The notes under the pieces were generated by a model, which made no database searches, was not told the origin of the DNA, and was given only the letters and a program-made list of their open reading frames with translations. Below, piece after piece: positions 54,469-63,831 of a DNA stretch of 64,000 nucleotides. Positions within the stretch are counted from its first letter, which is position 1. Every line of letters begins with the position of its first letter. Made by a program: the position numbers and the translations under genes. This DNA is from Chitinophagales bacterium. Lineage in GTDB: Bacteria > Bacteroidota > Bacteroidia > Chitinophagales > LD1. Location of the stretch: NCBI GenBank assembly GCA_019638515.1, contig JAHBTS010000002.1, positions 613,558-677,557 of the forward strand. The letters run 5' to 3'.

Positions 54469-56988
54469 GTGTTCCGACAGCTTGTAATAGCTTTGTTATC
54501 ATGTATATCGTTGGTTGCAACAGCCCAAAACATAGAGGTATTTGGTAGAGTGTACGATGCCCGCACACAAGAACCAATGCCTTACGTGAGCGTGAAATTC
54601 AACAAGGTATTGCAAGGCGTTATTACCGATGATAATGGCGTGTACAGAATACGAACCAACCAATCCGTAGATACACTTATCTTTAATTTTCTGGGCTATA
54701 AAAAGGTATATAAAAAGCTGCGCCACAGCAAATACCAAGAAATAAATGTGGAAATGGAAGAAGGTGGAATTTCGCTCGAAGAAGTTACGGTAAAAGCCAA
54801 AAAGCGTAAGCGCGAAATAGATACTGCCGCACAGTATGTTTACTACAGAGTACTTGAAAACAAAAGTAAAAACAGTGCAGACAATGCAAATTCATATCGC
54901 TACCAAGAGTACACCAAGCTGCTTACATCTATGCTTAACCCACCCAAATGGTTCACACGGTTGCGCATTCTTAAACCATTCAAATTTTTATTTGAAAACA
55001 TAGACTACACCGAAGACAGCAGCAAATTTGTGCCCGGCTTAATGAAAGAAAGTATGGCAGATGTATATTACCAAAAACATCCAAAAAAATATAAGCGCCT
55101 AGTTACTGCCGATGTGCTTACCGGAGTAGATAACGAATCGCTGAATGCTTCTATTGATTACCAAACATCCAATATTCAAACCTATGATGACTTGTATGTA
55201 ATTGCCGGAAAATCTTTTCAATCGCCATTTTCACCCGGCTCTAATATTCTTTACCGATACTATCTTACAGATACCGTAAAGATGGAAGGTAGAACTACCT
55301 ATAAACTTCACTTCGTAGCAAAGAACAAAGAAGATGTGGCGCTCAAAGGTTACGCATGGATAGATTCTGCCACATGGGCAATAAAACTTTACAAATTCCG
55401 CCCCAACGAAAAAGCCAATGTAAACTTCCTTGCCGATTACAGTATTAAACAAGAATTTTCATTCATAAAAAATCAGTGGATTCTACAATCGGAGAATCTA
55501 CAAGCCGTAGGAAGCATCAATAAAAAAAGAAGTTGGTTTGCCGTATTAGCACAAAAACACTACGAGCGCAAAAACATAGAAATAGATGTTCCGCTCCCCG
55601 ACTCTGTTTTTAGAATACCCGATGAAGTTGAATTTGACGACAGCGCCAAATCCTTGGCACGCCCACGTTTAGATAGTCTTCGATTTTCTCCGCTTACACC
55701 GCAAGAACGAAAAGTATATGTATTTAGCGATACTTTGCCAAAGGTGAGAGCATACAAACAATGGTACTATGCCATCAATGTGCTTTCAACCTTCATGTTT
55801 AGAATACCTAATTTTGAAGGTCCGGTAGATATTGGCAGGATATACAAATTTGTAAGCCGTAATAATGTTGAAGGCTGGAGGCTTAGAATTGGCGGCAGAA
55901 CTACCAAACATCTTTCGCCATATTTTATGTTGGAAGGACATGTGGCATACGGTCTAAAAGATAAAGAATTTAAATACAACGGTACTATTAGAATTTTTCC
56001 GCCATCGAAGGTGCGCAAGTGGAATGCCCTCCAATTCATGTACCAATACGATATGGCTGTTCTTGGGCAAGAGAACCTTATTGTAACGTTCGATAACGTA
56101 ATGTCGCTTCTTAGAAAGAAACCATTGCAGCGCGTAATGAAAATTAGAAATGCCAATGTGCAATGGGAAAAAGATTGGCTAAACGGACTTTCTACCATTA
56201 TGGCATTCGACCAAAAAACCTACTACGATATTCCACAGGTTTTTGATTTCGCAAAAAGAGATCCGCATACCGGAAGAATAGTGCGCGTGCCCAACTATAC
56301 CACCACCGAATTGTGGGTAGATCTCCGTTATGCACACAAAGAGCAATCATACATAGCGTATGGCTACCGATATTTCCAAAAGGGAACCCGCTTTCCGCAA
56401 CTCAACTTTAGAATTACAGGCGGCTTTAAAGGCTTCTTAGACGGCCAATACAACTACATGAAGTTGAATGCCATGCTATACCACCGCTTAAACTGGGCTG
56501 CCGGTTATACCAAATACACTATTAAAGGTGGTTATCTTTTAGGCAAAGTTCCTTACCCATCGGCATTTGTGTTTAGTGGGGCACTCACAGGTTTTTATTA
56601 CGATAAAACTACCTATAACTTAATGCGCGATTTCGAGTTTATTGCAGATAAATATGTGAGCATTTGGATAGACCATCATTTCGAAGGCTTTTTCCTCAAC
56701 AAAATTCCCGGAATTAAAAAACTGCAACTGCGTGAGTTTGTAACCTTTAAAGCTCTATTGGGCAACTTTTCGCACAGTAATAATAAAGCGCTTATTGTGC
56801 CAAGCGATTTCAATACTTTATCGCTAGTACCGTACATTGAAGCGGGCTTTGGCTTCGAGAATATCTTAAAAGTAATACGAATAGATTTTGTTTGGCGTGC
56901 TACACACTTAAATCCAAGCAGAGGTAACTACTGGAAAGATTTCGGCAATAATTGGGGTATAAAATTTTGTATTTCGCCCAAGCCTTAA
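54469..56988 (+). CDS. DUF5686 outer-membrane protein with CarboxypepD_reg domain
   Basis: 839 residues from GTG 54469; signal peptide LVIALLSCISLVATAQ. A carboxypeptidase regulatory-like domain follows (residues 20-100, 'VFGRVYDARTQEPMPYVSVKF', 'DTLIFNFLGYKKVYKKL'). The remaining 700 residues are alternating beta strands with aromatic ends and terminate in 'FVWRATHLNPSRGNYWKDFGNNWGIKFCISPKP', a beta-barrel. DUF5686 proteins are typical of Bacteroidota outer membranes; the transport role is not known. Ends 9 bp before dapB on the other strand. Confidence 0.82.
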   Translation: MFRQLVIALLSCISLVATAQNIEVFGRVYDARTQEPMPYVSVKFNKVLQGVITDDNGVYRIRTNQSVDTLIFNFLGYKKVYKKLRHSKYQEINVEMEEGGISLEEVTVKAKKRKREIDTAAQYVYYRVLENKSKNSADNANSYRYQEYTKLLTSMLNPPKWFTRLRILKPFKFLFENIDYTEDSSKFVPGLMKESMADVYYQKHPKKYKRLVTADVLTGVDNESLNASIDYQTSNIQTYDDLYVIAGKSFQSPFSPGSNILYRYYLTDTVKMEGRTTYKLHFVAKNKEDVALKGYAWIDSATWAIKLYKFRPNEKANVNFLADYSIKQEFSFIKNQWILQSENLQAVGSINKKRSWFAVLAQKHYERKNIEIDVPLPDSVFRIPDEVEFDDSAKSLARPRLDSLRFSPLTPQERKVYVFSDTLPKVRAYKQWYYAINVLSTFMFRIPNFEGPVDIGRIYKFVSRNNVEGWRLRIGGRTTKHLSPYFMLEGHVAYGLKDKEFKYNGTIRIFPPSKVRKWNALQFMYQYDMAVLGQENLIVTFDNVMSLLRKKPLQRVMKIRNANVQWEKDWLNGLSTIMAFDQKTYYDIPQVFDFAKRDPHTGRIVRVPNYTTTELWVDLRYAHKEQSYIAYGYRYFQKGTRFPQLNFRITGGFKGFLDGQYNYMKLNAMLYHRLNWAAGYTKYTIKGGYLLGKVPYPSAFVFSGALTGFYYDKTTYNLMRDFEFIADKYVSIWIDHHFEGFFLNKIPGIKKLQLREFVTFKALLGNFSHSNNKALIVPSDFNTLSLVPYIEAGFGFENILKVIRIDFVWRATHLNPSRGNYWKDFGNNWGIKFCISPKP

Positions 56989-56996
56989 TTGGTGTA

Positions 56997-57728
56997 TTAA
57001 AGTGCCAATAAATCTTTCATTTCAAACACACCTTTTTTGCCAACCAACCAACGTGCAGCGGTTACAGCACCTGCCGCAAAACCTCTGCGCGAATGCGCTT
57101 GATGTGTAAACACTAGTTCATCTACATCACTCTTGTACACAACCGTATGCGTACCCGGCACATGCGGCTCGCGTTTTGCCACTATGGGTAAACAAGTAGT
57201 GCTGTTCTGTGCAGTGGTAGTGTGCAATTGCCACTGCTCTACCCTTTTCAACTCGCTTAAAATAACCTCTGCAGTTTTAATGGCAGTACCGCTGGGGGCA
57301 TCTTTCTTCTCTGTATGGTGAATCTCTTCCATTTCAACCTTGTATTGCGGCTGGTGCTGCATGAGAGCAGCCATCTTCCTATTCACCTCAAAAAAAATAT
57401 TTACACCAATAGAAAAATTGGGAGCATAAAAAAGTGCCGCATCGGCTGCGTGGCAAGCCTGCCGTACTTCGGGCAAATGTTGCAGCCATGCAGTAGTGCC
57501 CACTACTACCGGTACATTTGCAGCAAAACATTTTTTTATGTTCTCTACCGCAACTTCCGGCTGTGTAAACTCGATTGCCACATCGGCTTTTTGCAGATTC
57601 TCTATAGTAAGTTCATGTAAATTGCTGCTCGTAATTTTTAGTACTATTTCATCGGCTCCGGCAGTTTCGGCTATTATACGTTCAATCTCTTTTCCCATTT
57701 TTCCATAGCCAATTAGTGCAACTTTCAT
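56997..57728 (-). CDS. dapB: 4-hydroxy-tetrahydrodipicolinate reductase
   Basis: 243 residues. NAD(P)-binding 'VALIGYGKMGKEIERI', 'VVVGTTAWLQHLPEV' and the substrate/catalytic motif 'EEIHHTEKKDAPSGTAIKTAE' (His-His, Lys, DAPSGTA). C-terminus 'RRGFAAGAVTAARWLVGKKGVFEMKDLLAL' is normal. It makes tetrahydrodipicolinate for lysine and diaminopimelate synthesis. Converges with the DUF5686 gene. Confidence 0.95.
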   Translation of the reverse strand: MKVALIGYGKMGKEIERIIAETAGADEIVLKITSSNLHELTIENLQKADVAIEFTQPEVAVENIKKCFAANVPVVVGTTAWLQHLPEVRQACHAADAALFYAPNFSIGVNIFFEVNRKMAALMQHQPQYKVEMEEIHHTEKKDAPSGTAIKTAEVILSELKRVEQWQLHTTTAQNSTTCLPIVAKREPHVPGTHTVVYKSDVDELVFTHQAHSRRGFAAGAVTAARWLVGKKGVFEMKDLLAL

Positions 57729-57808
57729 TTGTAATTATTCTTTTTATGGTTTATAATCTAGTGTTTAAAAATATGTGAAGTTGATAGCAATTTGTGATAC
57801 AAGGCAAC

Positions 57809-58198
57809 TTACTTTATGTATTTCTCAAATGGCTTCACAAACTTAGCTGGATTGTAAGAAAGTTCTGCCTTTAAATCATCTTCCAAATTCTTCCAGCGTA
57901 TGTATGGTGGATTGCCAATTACCAAATCGAATTTCTCATCAATTACAGCGGAAACAAAACTTTCATAACGCACATTTTGAAAGCGTAGCGACAGTGTTGA
58001 GTCTATTTCATAAGCTGCCACGTTTTTGCAGCCACGTTGCTGCAACAATTCTAAAAAAACCCCTTCGCCACAAGACGGCTCTAGCACTTTCGAATATTCA
58101 GTAATAGTAGCCATATCAATCATAAAATTGGCCACAACTTTTGGAGTAAAGTATTGCCCAAATTTATTCTTACCAAGCTGCTTTATTGCTGTTGTCAT
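57809..58198 (-). pseudogene. N6-adenine DNA methylase, truncated to the catalytic N-terminal part
   Basis: 129 residues. 'GQYFTPKVVANFMIDM' and 'VLEPSCGEGVFLELLQQRG' (SAM motif) plus catalytic NPPYIRW are the gamma-class order of N6-adenine methylases. Type IIG/BREX-like enzymes of this family are over 400 residues; here the frame stops after 'NPAKFVKPFEKYIK' without the target-recognition domain. The start is intact, so this is a C-terminal truncation. It may be a relic of a restriction-modification locus between dapB and the PorE-like gene. Confidence 0.7.
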
Positions 58199-58385
58199 TC
58201 AAAAAAACTACTGCCACAAAGTTATTCTTTTTGAGGAAACACTAATCTTCACTACAAATGAAACCCCATGCAGGTATATTGTTCAACATTGAACTACAGC
58301 TACACTTCTTAGCTTCAACTCAACCAACATTCTAGTGTTTGTAATTGCACTAAACTTTTGCTACTGAAAAAGCATCTTAGCAACC

Positions 58386-60308
58386 ATGAATAAATTTGTT
58401 TTAGGCCTACTGTTTTTAGTATTTTGCTTTTTACACACCGCTACCGCACAAGTTGTAACTTATGAAAAAGGTGCCAACAAACGTTCAAAAGATTTATTTG
58501 AACAGGCCGACAATGCGCTGGCATTTGGAAAATACAACGAAGCTGCCGATTTGCTGAAACAAGCTACTGCAAACCAATCGGGGTTTATTGATGCCTGGTT
58601 TGTATTGGGCATCTTGCAAATGGAAAATGTAAAAGATTACGCTGCTGCAGTTGCTTCATTAGAAAAGGTAAACACACTCGACCCAAACTATAAACCCGAA
58701 CTATGCTTTCAATTAGGCAGAGCATATTTTTACAACCAGCAATACGAAAAAAGTAAAGCAGCACTCACACTCTGCAAAGGCAAAACGCTTTCTATTCACG
58801 ATGCCAAACAAGTAGATATGTTTTTAAAAAGTGCCGACTTTGCAGTAGTAGCCATTCAGCATCCGCGTAAATTTCAACCAAAAAATTTAGGCATTGGAGT
58901 AAACACCGGTACCGATGAACTGATGCCAACCATTACTGCCGATGAGCGGTTAATTTACTTTACCCGTTTAGACCGCAGCGGCTACATGCTCGAAGAAAAT
59001 ATCTATGTAAGCCACGATTCTGCCGGGCATTGGAGCACCGCACAGATGGTAGATGCTCCCATTAGTTTATATTCTTACAACGATGGTGCCACTTGCATTT
59101 CGCCTAGTGGGAAATACCTGTTTTTTACATCATGCGAGCGACCCGGAGGCTTAGGCAATTGCGATATTTGGTTTGCTTCAAAAAACGAAACCGGATTCGA
59201 AAAACCACGCAACCTTGGTGGCAAGATAAATACACCCGGCAAAGATATTCAACCCAGCATTAGTGCCGATGGCAGAACCCTTTACTTTGCCAGCAACCGC
59301 AAAGGCGGCTATGGCGGTTTAGATATTTGGTACTCAGTATTGCAAGACGATTATTCTTGGAGCGAAGCCAAAAACTTAGGACCGCTCATTAACACCGAAT
59401 TTGACGAGGAGCGTCCTTTTATTCACCCCGATGACCAAACACTTTACTTTAGCAGCGATGGACATCCGGGTTTTGGAGCCAGCGATTTTTTTGTAAGTAG
59501 AAAATTGCCCAACGGAGAATGGAGTCGCCCAGAAAACTTAGGGTTTCCAATAAATGGACCTGGCGATGAAATTGGAATAGTAGTTAGTGCCGATGGCAGA
59601 ACCGCCTACTTTGCCAGCGAGCGAAACGATGGAAATGGCAGAATGGATATCTATAGTTTCGATACCGATGAAAGCTTTAAACCCAACTACGTTACTTATG
59701 TAAAAGGAAAAATTTTCGACTCCGAAACAAAAGCTGCACTCAAAGCAAATGTTCAGCTATTCGACCTCGCAACAGGAAAAATATATACCACACTTTCCTC
59801 CGATAACAAAGGAGAATTTATGGTTACACTCCCATCCGGAAAAGACTTTGCAGTAGAGGTAATGAAAGAAGGATACCTATTCCATTCCCTCCACTTTTCG
59901 TTGAAAGATGTAAAGCAAGGTTCACCATTTCATGTAAACGTACCGCTGCAAAAAATAAAAGCAGGACAAACCATTGTACTCAACAATGTGTTTTACGAAA
60001 GCAACCAGTTTACACTCAAAGAAAGTTCCAAAACCGAAATGAATTTAATAGCCGAAATGCTCACCAAAAATCCAACGCTTAAAGTAGAGATTGGCGGACA
60101 CACAGATAATACCGGCTTAGATGCCAACAACAAAATATTATCTGAAAAAAGAGCTAAAAGCGTGTTTGACTATTTAATACAAAAAGGCATTGCAGAAACA
60201 CGTATTGCCTATAAAGGCTACGCTGCATTGAAACCAATTGCAGATAACAATACCGAAAACGGCAAGGCTCAAAACCGCAGAACAGAATTACTAATTCTTG
60301 AAATTTAA
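58386..60308 (+). CDS. TPR/PD40/CRD/OmpA protein, PorE-like
   Basis: 640 residues. Signal peptide LVFCFLHTATAQ, TPR-like helices (residues 35-160, 'ALAFGKYNEAADLLKQATANQ', 'YFYNQQYEKSKAALTLC'), PD40 propeller ('DIQPSISADGRTLYFASNRKGGYGGLDIW', repeated blades), a CarboxypepD_reg domain ('VKGKIFDSETKAALKANVQLFD') and C-terminal OmpA ('VEIGGHTDNTGLDANNKILSEKRAKSV'). This order matches PorE of the type IX secretion system, an anchor to peptidoglycan. Similar architectures also occur in other Bacteroidota envelope proteins. Confidence 0.82.
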   Translation: MNKFVLGLLFLVFCFLHTATAQVVTYEKGANKRSKDLFEQADNALAFGKYNEAADLLKQATANQSGFIDAWFVLGILQMENVKDYAAAVASLEKVNTLDPNYKPELCFQLGRAYFYNQQYEKSKAALTLCKGKTLSIHDAKQVDMFLKSADFAVVAIQHPRKFQPKNLGIGVNTGTDELMPTITADERLIYFTRLDRSGYMLEENIYVSHDSAGHWSTAQMVDAPISLYSYNDGATCISPSGKYLFFTSCERPGGLGNCDIWFASKNETGFEKPRNLGGKINTPGKDIQPSISADGRTLYFASNRKGGYGGLDIWYSVLQDDYSWSEAKNLGPLINTEFDEERPFIHPDDQTLYFSSDGHPGFGASDFFVSRKLPNGEWSRPENLGFPINGPGDEIGIVVSADGRTAYFASERNDGNGRMDIYSFDTDESFKPNYVTYVKGKIFDSETKAALKANVQLFDLATGKIYTTLSSDNKGEFMVTLPSGKDFAVEVMKEGYLFHSLHFSLKDVKQGSPFHVNVPLQKIKAGQTIVLNNVFYESNQFTLKESSKTEMNLIAEMLTKNPTLKVEIGGHTDNTGLDANNKILSEKRAKSVFDYLIQKGIAETRIAYKGYAALKPIADNNTENGKAQNRRTELLILEI

Positions 60309-60349
60309 ACCATCTTACAAAGAAGCACATTAGCAATAAAATCGCTTAT

Positions 60350-60565
60350 TTACATACGCTCTTTTATCTTAGCCAGTGCTTCAAAAATTTTTTCGAAATC
60401 TTCTTCGTAAATTAAAATACTGTGGCGAATAAAATCACCATCATTCTTTTTGCTTTCGGTAATCTTAAGCAACTTATCGCCCTGCTTTGTTTCTTTCAAA
60501 TCGAGAAAATAAGTGCGCTTGCCCGCAGGAACTTTTTCCGAAACAATAATTTTATCTTCAAACAT
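60350..60565 (-). CDS. PUR-alpha-like DUF3276 protein
   Basis: 71 residues. 'FEDKIIVSEKVPAGKRTYFLDLKETKQGDKLLKITESKK' and 'FIRHSILIYEEDFEKIFEALAKI' in pieces form one PUR repeat (four-stranded sheet plus helix) as in Bacteroidota/spirochaete PUR-alpha-like proteins, which bind single-stranded DNA or RNA as dimers. The family average is about 100 residues, so this is a compact version. Stands alone, antisense to its neighbours. Confidence 0.8.
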   Translation of the reverse strand: MFEDKIIVSEKVPAGKRTYFLDLKETKQGDKLLKITESKKNDGDFIRHSILIYEEDFEKIFEALAKIKERM

Positions 60566-60626
60566 AGAGCCTATTTATGGCTTCAAACATATAATTTAGT
60601 TTTTGAAAAAGTATATTAGCCTAATC

Positions 60627-61205
60627 ATGAAAATAATGTCCCTATTTTTTGCCGTACTACTTTGGCAAACCACTACTGCACAGCAAAAAAAATTCAATGT
60701 AGTAGTACTTGGTAAAACTATTGGGCATACAACCGTTACAAAAAAAACCGATGAAAAAGGCTTTACTTCATACCACTTAGCCAATCAATCATCTATAACT
60801 GTAATGTTTCAAAACCGTTCCAGTTCCATGACTTTTGATATTAAGTATTTCGAAGGAAAACTATACTCCGCGCAATGCCGCGCAATGAACAATGGAGAAT
60901 TGGCAACAACCGATATAAGCAAAGATGCGCATGGTTATTTGGTAAAAAAAGGAAACGAAACAAAACACATAACCGAAGCCGCCACCTTCTCTTCTATGGA
61001 ACTATATTTTTCGGAACCTATAAACGAAAAAAGAGTATTCTCTGAGCGCATGGGCGAATTTGTAGCATTTGAGAAAACAGCACCCGGTGAATATGTAAAC
61101 AAACTAAAAGACGTAACCAATATTTACCGCTACCGCAATGGCGAACTATACGAAGTAGAAATGCGGAAACCGCTTGGCAGCGCTTATCTTCGCGCCCAAA
61201 AATAA
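60627..61205 (+). CDS. Secreted hypothetical protein (DUF6134-like)
   Basis: 192 residues from ATG 60627; an upstream TTG at 60603 is less likely. Signal peptide 'KIMSLFFAVLLWQTTTAQ'. The mature protein is beta-rich: 'FNVVVLGKTIGHTTVTKK', 'SSSMTFDIKYFEGKLYSAQCRAMNNGEL', 'SFSSMELYFSEPINEKRVFSERMGEFV'. This pattern resembles DUF6134, a family of exported Bacteroidota proteins of unknown role. Upstream of dprA by 12 bp, possibly one transcript. Confidence 0.6.
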   Translation: MKIMSLFFAVLLWQTTTAQQKKFNVVVLGKTIGHTTVTKKTDEKGFTSYHLANQSSITVMFQNRSSSMTFDIKYFEGKLYSAQCRAMNNGELATTDISKDAHGYLVKKGNETKHITEAATFSSMELYFSEPINEKRVFSERMGEFVAFEKTAPGEYVNKLKDVTNIYRYRNGELYEVEMRKPLGSAYLRAQK

Positions 61206-61217
61206 AACCATTTTACT

Positions 61218-62345
61218 ATGCCCCACACCACTACAGAAGAACTATTTTACACCATTGCACTCACCCAAATTCCCGAAGTAGGAAACACCATTTGTAAAAA
61301 CTTAATTGCTTACTGTGGCAGCGCACAAGCCGTATTTTCCACTACCAAATCTAAGCTCAAAAAAATTCCTTTGGTGGGCGAAGTACGTGCCGAAAAAATT
61401 AGCCAATCCCTTCACCAAACCGAAGTACTACAAGCTGCCGAACAAGAAGTAACATTTATTGAAAAGCATAAAATCCAACCACTACTTTATACGCACAGTT
61501 CATTTCCGCAGCGTCTTTTACACTGCAACGATGCTCCTGCACTCCTCTTCTACAAAGGCAATGCCGACTTAAATGCAACAAAAACTATTGCCATTGTAGG
61601 CACGCGTAGTCCAACTGAATATGGTAAAGAAATTACCAAAAAAATAGTGAAAGAACTTTATGCCTCAGGTATTACAATATTAAGCGGTATGGCCTATGGC
61701 ATAGATGGTATTGCACATCAAACAGCATTAGAATATAAACTCCCAACCATTGGCGTATTAGCACACGGGCTAAATAGAATATATCCCGATAAGCATAAAA
61801 ACCTAGCCAAACAAATGATAAACGATGGAGGACTGCTTACAGAATACACCACCTGCAGCAACTTCCATCCGGGAAATTTTCCCGAGCGAAACCGCATTGT
61901 TGCCGGCATGAGCGATGCCGTTATTGTAATAGAAAGCGATATAAAAGGCGGAGCTGTAATTACAGCCAACATTGCCAATTCCTATAACCGCGATGTATTT
62001 GCCATACCCGGAAAAGTAGGCGATAAATACTCCAAAGGCTGCAACTTTTTACTAAAAACCTACAAAGCATCCATTATAGAAAGCGGGCAAGATTTACTCC
62101 TTGCCATGAATTGGGAAATAAAAAACAATGCAGCACCGGCACCTGCAAAACAACTGCAAATGGTACTCAGCGGAAAAGAAAAAATTATTTACGATATGCT
62201 TAGCTGCGGCAGCCAAACCGTAGATACACTCTTGGCAAATGGCAACCTTTCTGCGGGCGAACTTTCGGCAGCTCTCTTAGAAATGGAAATGAATGGTATT
62301 GTAATAGGTATGCCCGGAAAAAAATACAAACTCAACAACCACTAA
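61218..62345 (+). CDS. dprA: DNA-processing protein DprA
   Basis: 375 residues. An N-terminal SAM-like helix region ('LTQIPEVGNTICKNLIAYCGS') precedes the Rossmann-like core with 'IAIVGTRSPTEYGKEITKKIVKEL', 'ILSGMAYGIDGIAHQTAL', 'FPERNRIVAGMSDAVIVIES' and 'DVFAIPGKVGDKYSKGCNFLLKT'. C-terminal winged helix 'YDMLSCGSQTVDTLLANGNLSAGELSAALLEMEMNG'. It loads RecA onto incoming single-stranded DNA in natural transformation. Confidence 0.95.
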   Translation: MPHTTTEELFYTIALTQIPEVGNTICKNLIAYCGSAQAVFSTTKSKLKKIPLVGEVRAEKISQSLHQTEVLQAAEQEVTFIEKHKIQPLLYTHSSFPQRLLHCNDAPALLFYKGNADLNATKTIAIVGTRSPTEYGKEITKKIVKELYASGITILSGMAYGIDGIAHQTALEYKLPTIGVLAHGLNRIYPDKHKNLAKQMINDGGLLTEYTTCSNFHPGNFPERNRIVAGMSDAVIVIESDIKGGAVITANIANSYNRDVFAIPGKVGDKYSKGCNFLLKTYKASIIESGQDLLLAMNWEIKNNAAPAPAKQLQMVLSGKEKIIYDMLSCGSQTVDTLLANGNLSAGELSAALLEMEMNGIVIGMPGKKYKLNNH

Positions 62346-62415
62346 TACACTGCTACTTTACACTTCACGTTTTTTTAAGCCCATGGTTACTTTCCAAAAG
62401 TTATATTAGCCGCCT

Positions 62416-63831
62416 ATGAAGCGTATAGACCGTTTAGTGGTTTCGCAATTTATAGGTCCATTCTTGCTCACATTCGGCATTGCCCTATTTGTGTTGGTAA
62501 TGCAGTTTTTATGGAAGTATGTAGATGATTTGGTAGGCAAAGGAATCAGTACTTGGGTATTGGCAGAGCTTCTATTTTACGCCAGTGCCAAATTAGTGCC
62601 GCTGGCACTTCCCTTAGCTGTATTGCTGGCATCTATTATGACCATGGGCAGCTTTGGAGAACATTTGGAAATTACAGCCACTAAAGCAGCCGGAATTTCG
62701 CTCCTGCGCTTTATGTTTCCTCTCTTCATTACCTCTATTGCCATTGGTTTGCTGGCACTATTTTTTTCAAATTATATTTTACCGCTTTCTAATTTAAAAT
62801 TCAGCACGCTGCTATACGATATTCGGCATCTAAAACCATCTATAGCGCTTAAACCGGGTATTTTTTACAATGGCATAGAAGGCTACGCCATTCGTGCCGA
62901 AGAAAAAAGTGAAGACGGTAATAAACTATACGGCATTATAGTTTTCGACCACACCAGCGGATTAGGAAGCGACCATGTAATTACAGCAAAAGAAGGCAGC
63001 ATTATTCAAGACGAAGAAAAACTGGTACTTACACTTGCATTGCAAAATGGAAAGCAATACAAAGAAATGGCACCAAAAGATAACGACTCCACTGCCTTTC
63101 AAATGTATCGTTCCTCGTTTGGCACATACGAAAAACGCTTCGATTTGAGCCAGTTTAAACTATCGCGCTCCGATGAAAACTACTTTCGCGATTTAAAACA
63201 AATGCTGTCGCTCGGGCAATTGATTCAACAAAAAGACACCGTAGAAATTGAAAAACAAAACCTGCGAAATCAACTGCGCGATTACATGCGACCTTACTTC
63301 AACTTTTACAGGTTTGGGCTAGATACACTTCCACATTCCGCCACGGTTGAAAAGCAAAACACTTTCGATGAGATTTTAAAAAAACAACCTAAAGAAGTGC
63401 GTGCCGCCATTCTTGAAAATGCCATCAATAATGCCAGAAATGCCAAAAACTACACCGACATTACCACCAAACAACTAGAATTTAAGGGACGCGACATCAA
63501 TAGTATAATGATTGAAGTGTATAGAAAGTTTACACTCTCGGTAGCCTGTGTAGTACTGTTTCTAGTAGGTGCACCATTAGGCTCAATTATTAGAAAAGGT
63601 GGTTTAGGGTGGCCCTTGTTTTATGCAGTTCTCTTTTTTATTCTGTACCACGTAAGCAGTATGATTGGCGAAAAATTAAGCGAGCGCGATAAACTTTCGG
63701 TATTTACCGGCATGTGGCTGAGTACCTTTATTTTATTACCTATAGGAGCATTTCTTGCCATGAAAGCTACCGATGATTCGCGCATACTTTCAGCCGATTT
63801 TTACAAAAAATTATTGCGGTTGAAAAAATGA
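62416..63831 (+). CDS. LptF/LptG-family permease (YjgP/YjgQ)
   Basis: 471 residues. Six transmembrane helices: 'RLVVSQFIGPFLLTFGIALFVLVMQFLWKYVDDLVGKG', 'YASAKLVPLALPLAVLLASIMTMG', 'ITSIAIGLLALFFSNYILPLSN' in the first half and 'YRKFTLSVACVVLFLVGAPLGSIIR', 'LFYAVLFFILYHVSSMIGE', 'MWLSTFILLPIGAFLAM' in the second. A periplasmic beta-jellyroll lies between. It belongs to the LPS exporter LptBFG; F versus G is not decided. Its TGA overlaps the next ATG. Confidence 0.9.
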   Translation: MKRIDRLVVSQFIGPFLLTFGIALFVLVMQFLWKYVDDLVGKGISTWVLAELLFYASAKLVPLALPLAVLLASIMTMGSFGEHLEITATKAAGISLLRFMFPLFITSIAIGLLALFFSNYILPLSNLKFSTLLYDIRHLKPSIALKPGIFYNGIEGYAIRAEEKSEDGNKLYGIIVFDHTSGLGSDHVITAKEGSIIQDEEKLVLTLALQNGKQYKEMAPKDNDSTAFQMYRSSFGTYEKRFDLSQFKLSRSDENYFRDLKQMLSLGQLIQQKDTVEIEKQNLRNQLRDYMRPYFNFYRFGLDTLPHSATVEKQNTFDEILKKQPKEVRAAILENAINNARNAKNYTDITTKQLEFKGRDINSIMIEVYRKFTLSVACVVLFLVGAPLGSIIRKGGLGWPLFYAVLFFILYHVSSMIGEKLSERDKLSVFTGMWLSTFILLPIGAFLAMKATDDSRILSADFYKKLLRLKK

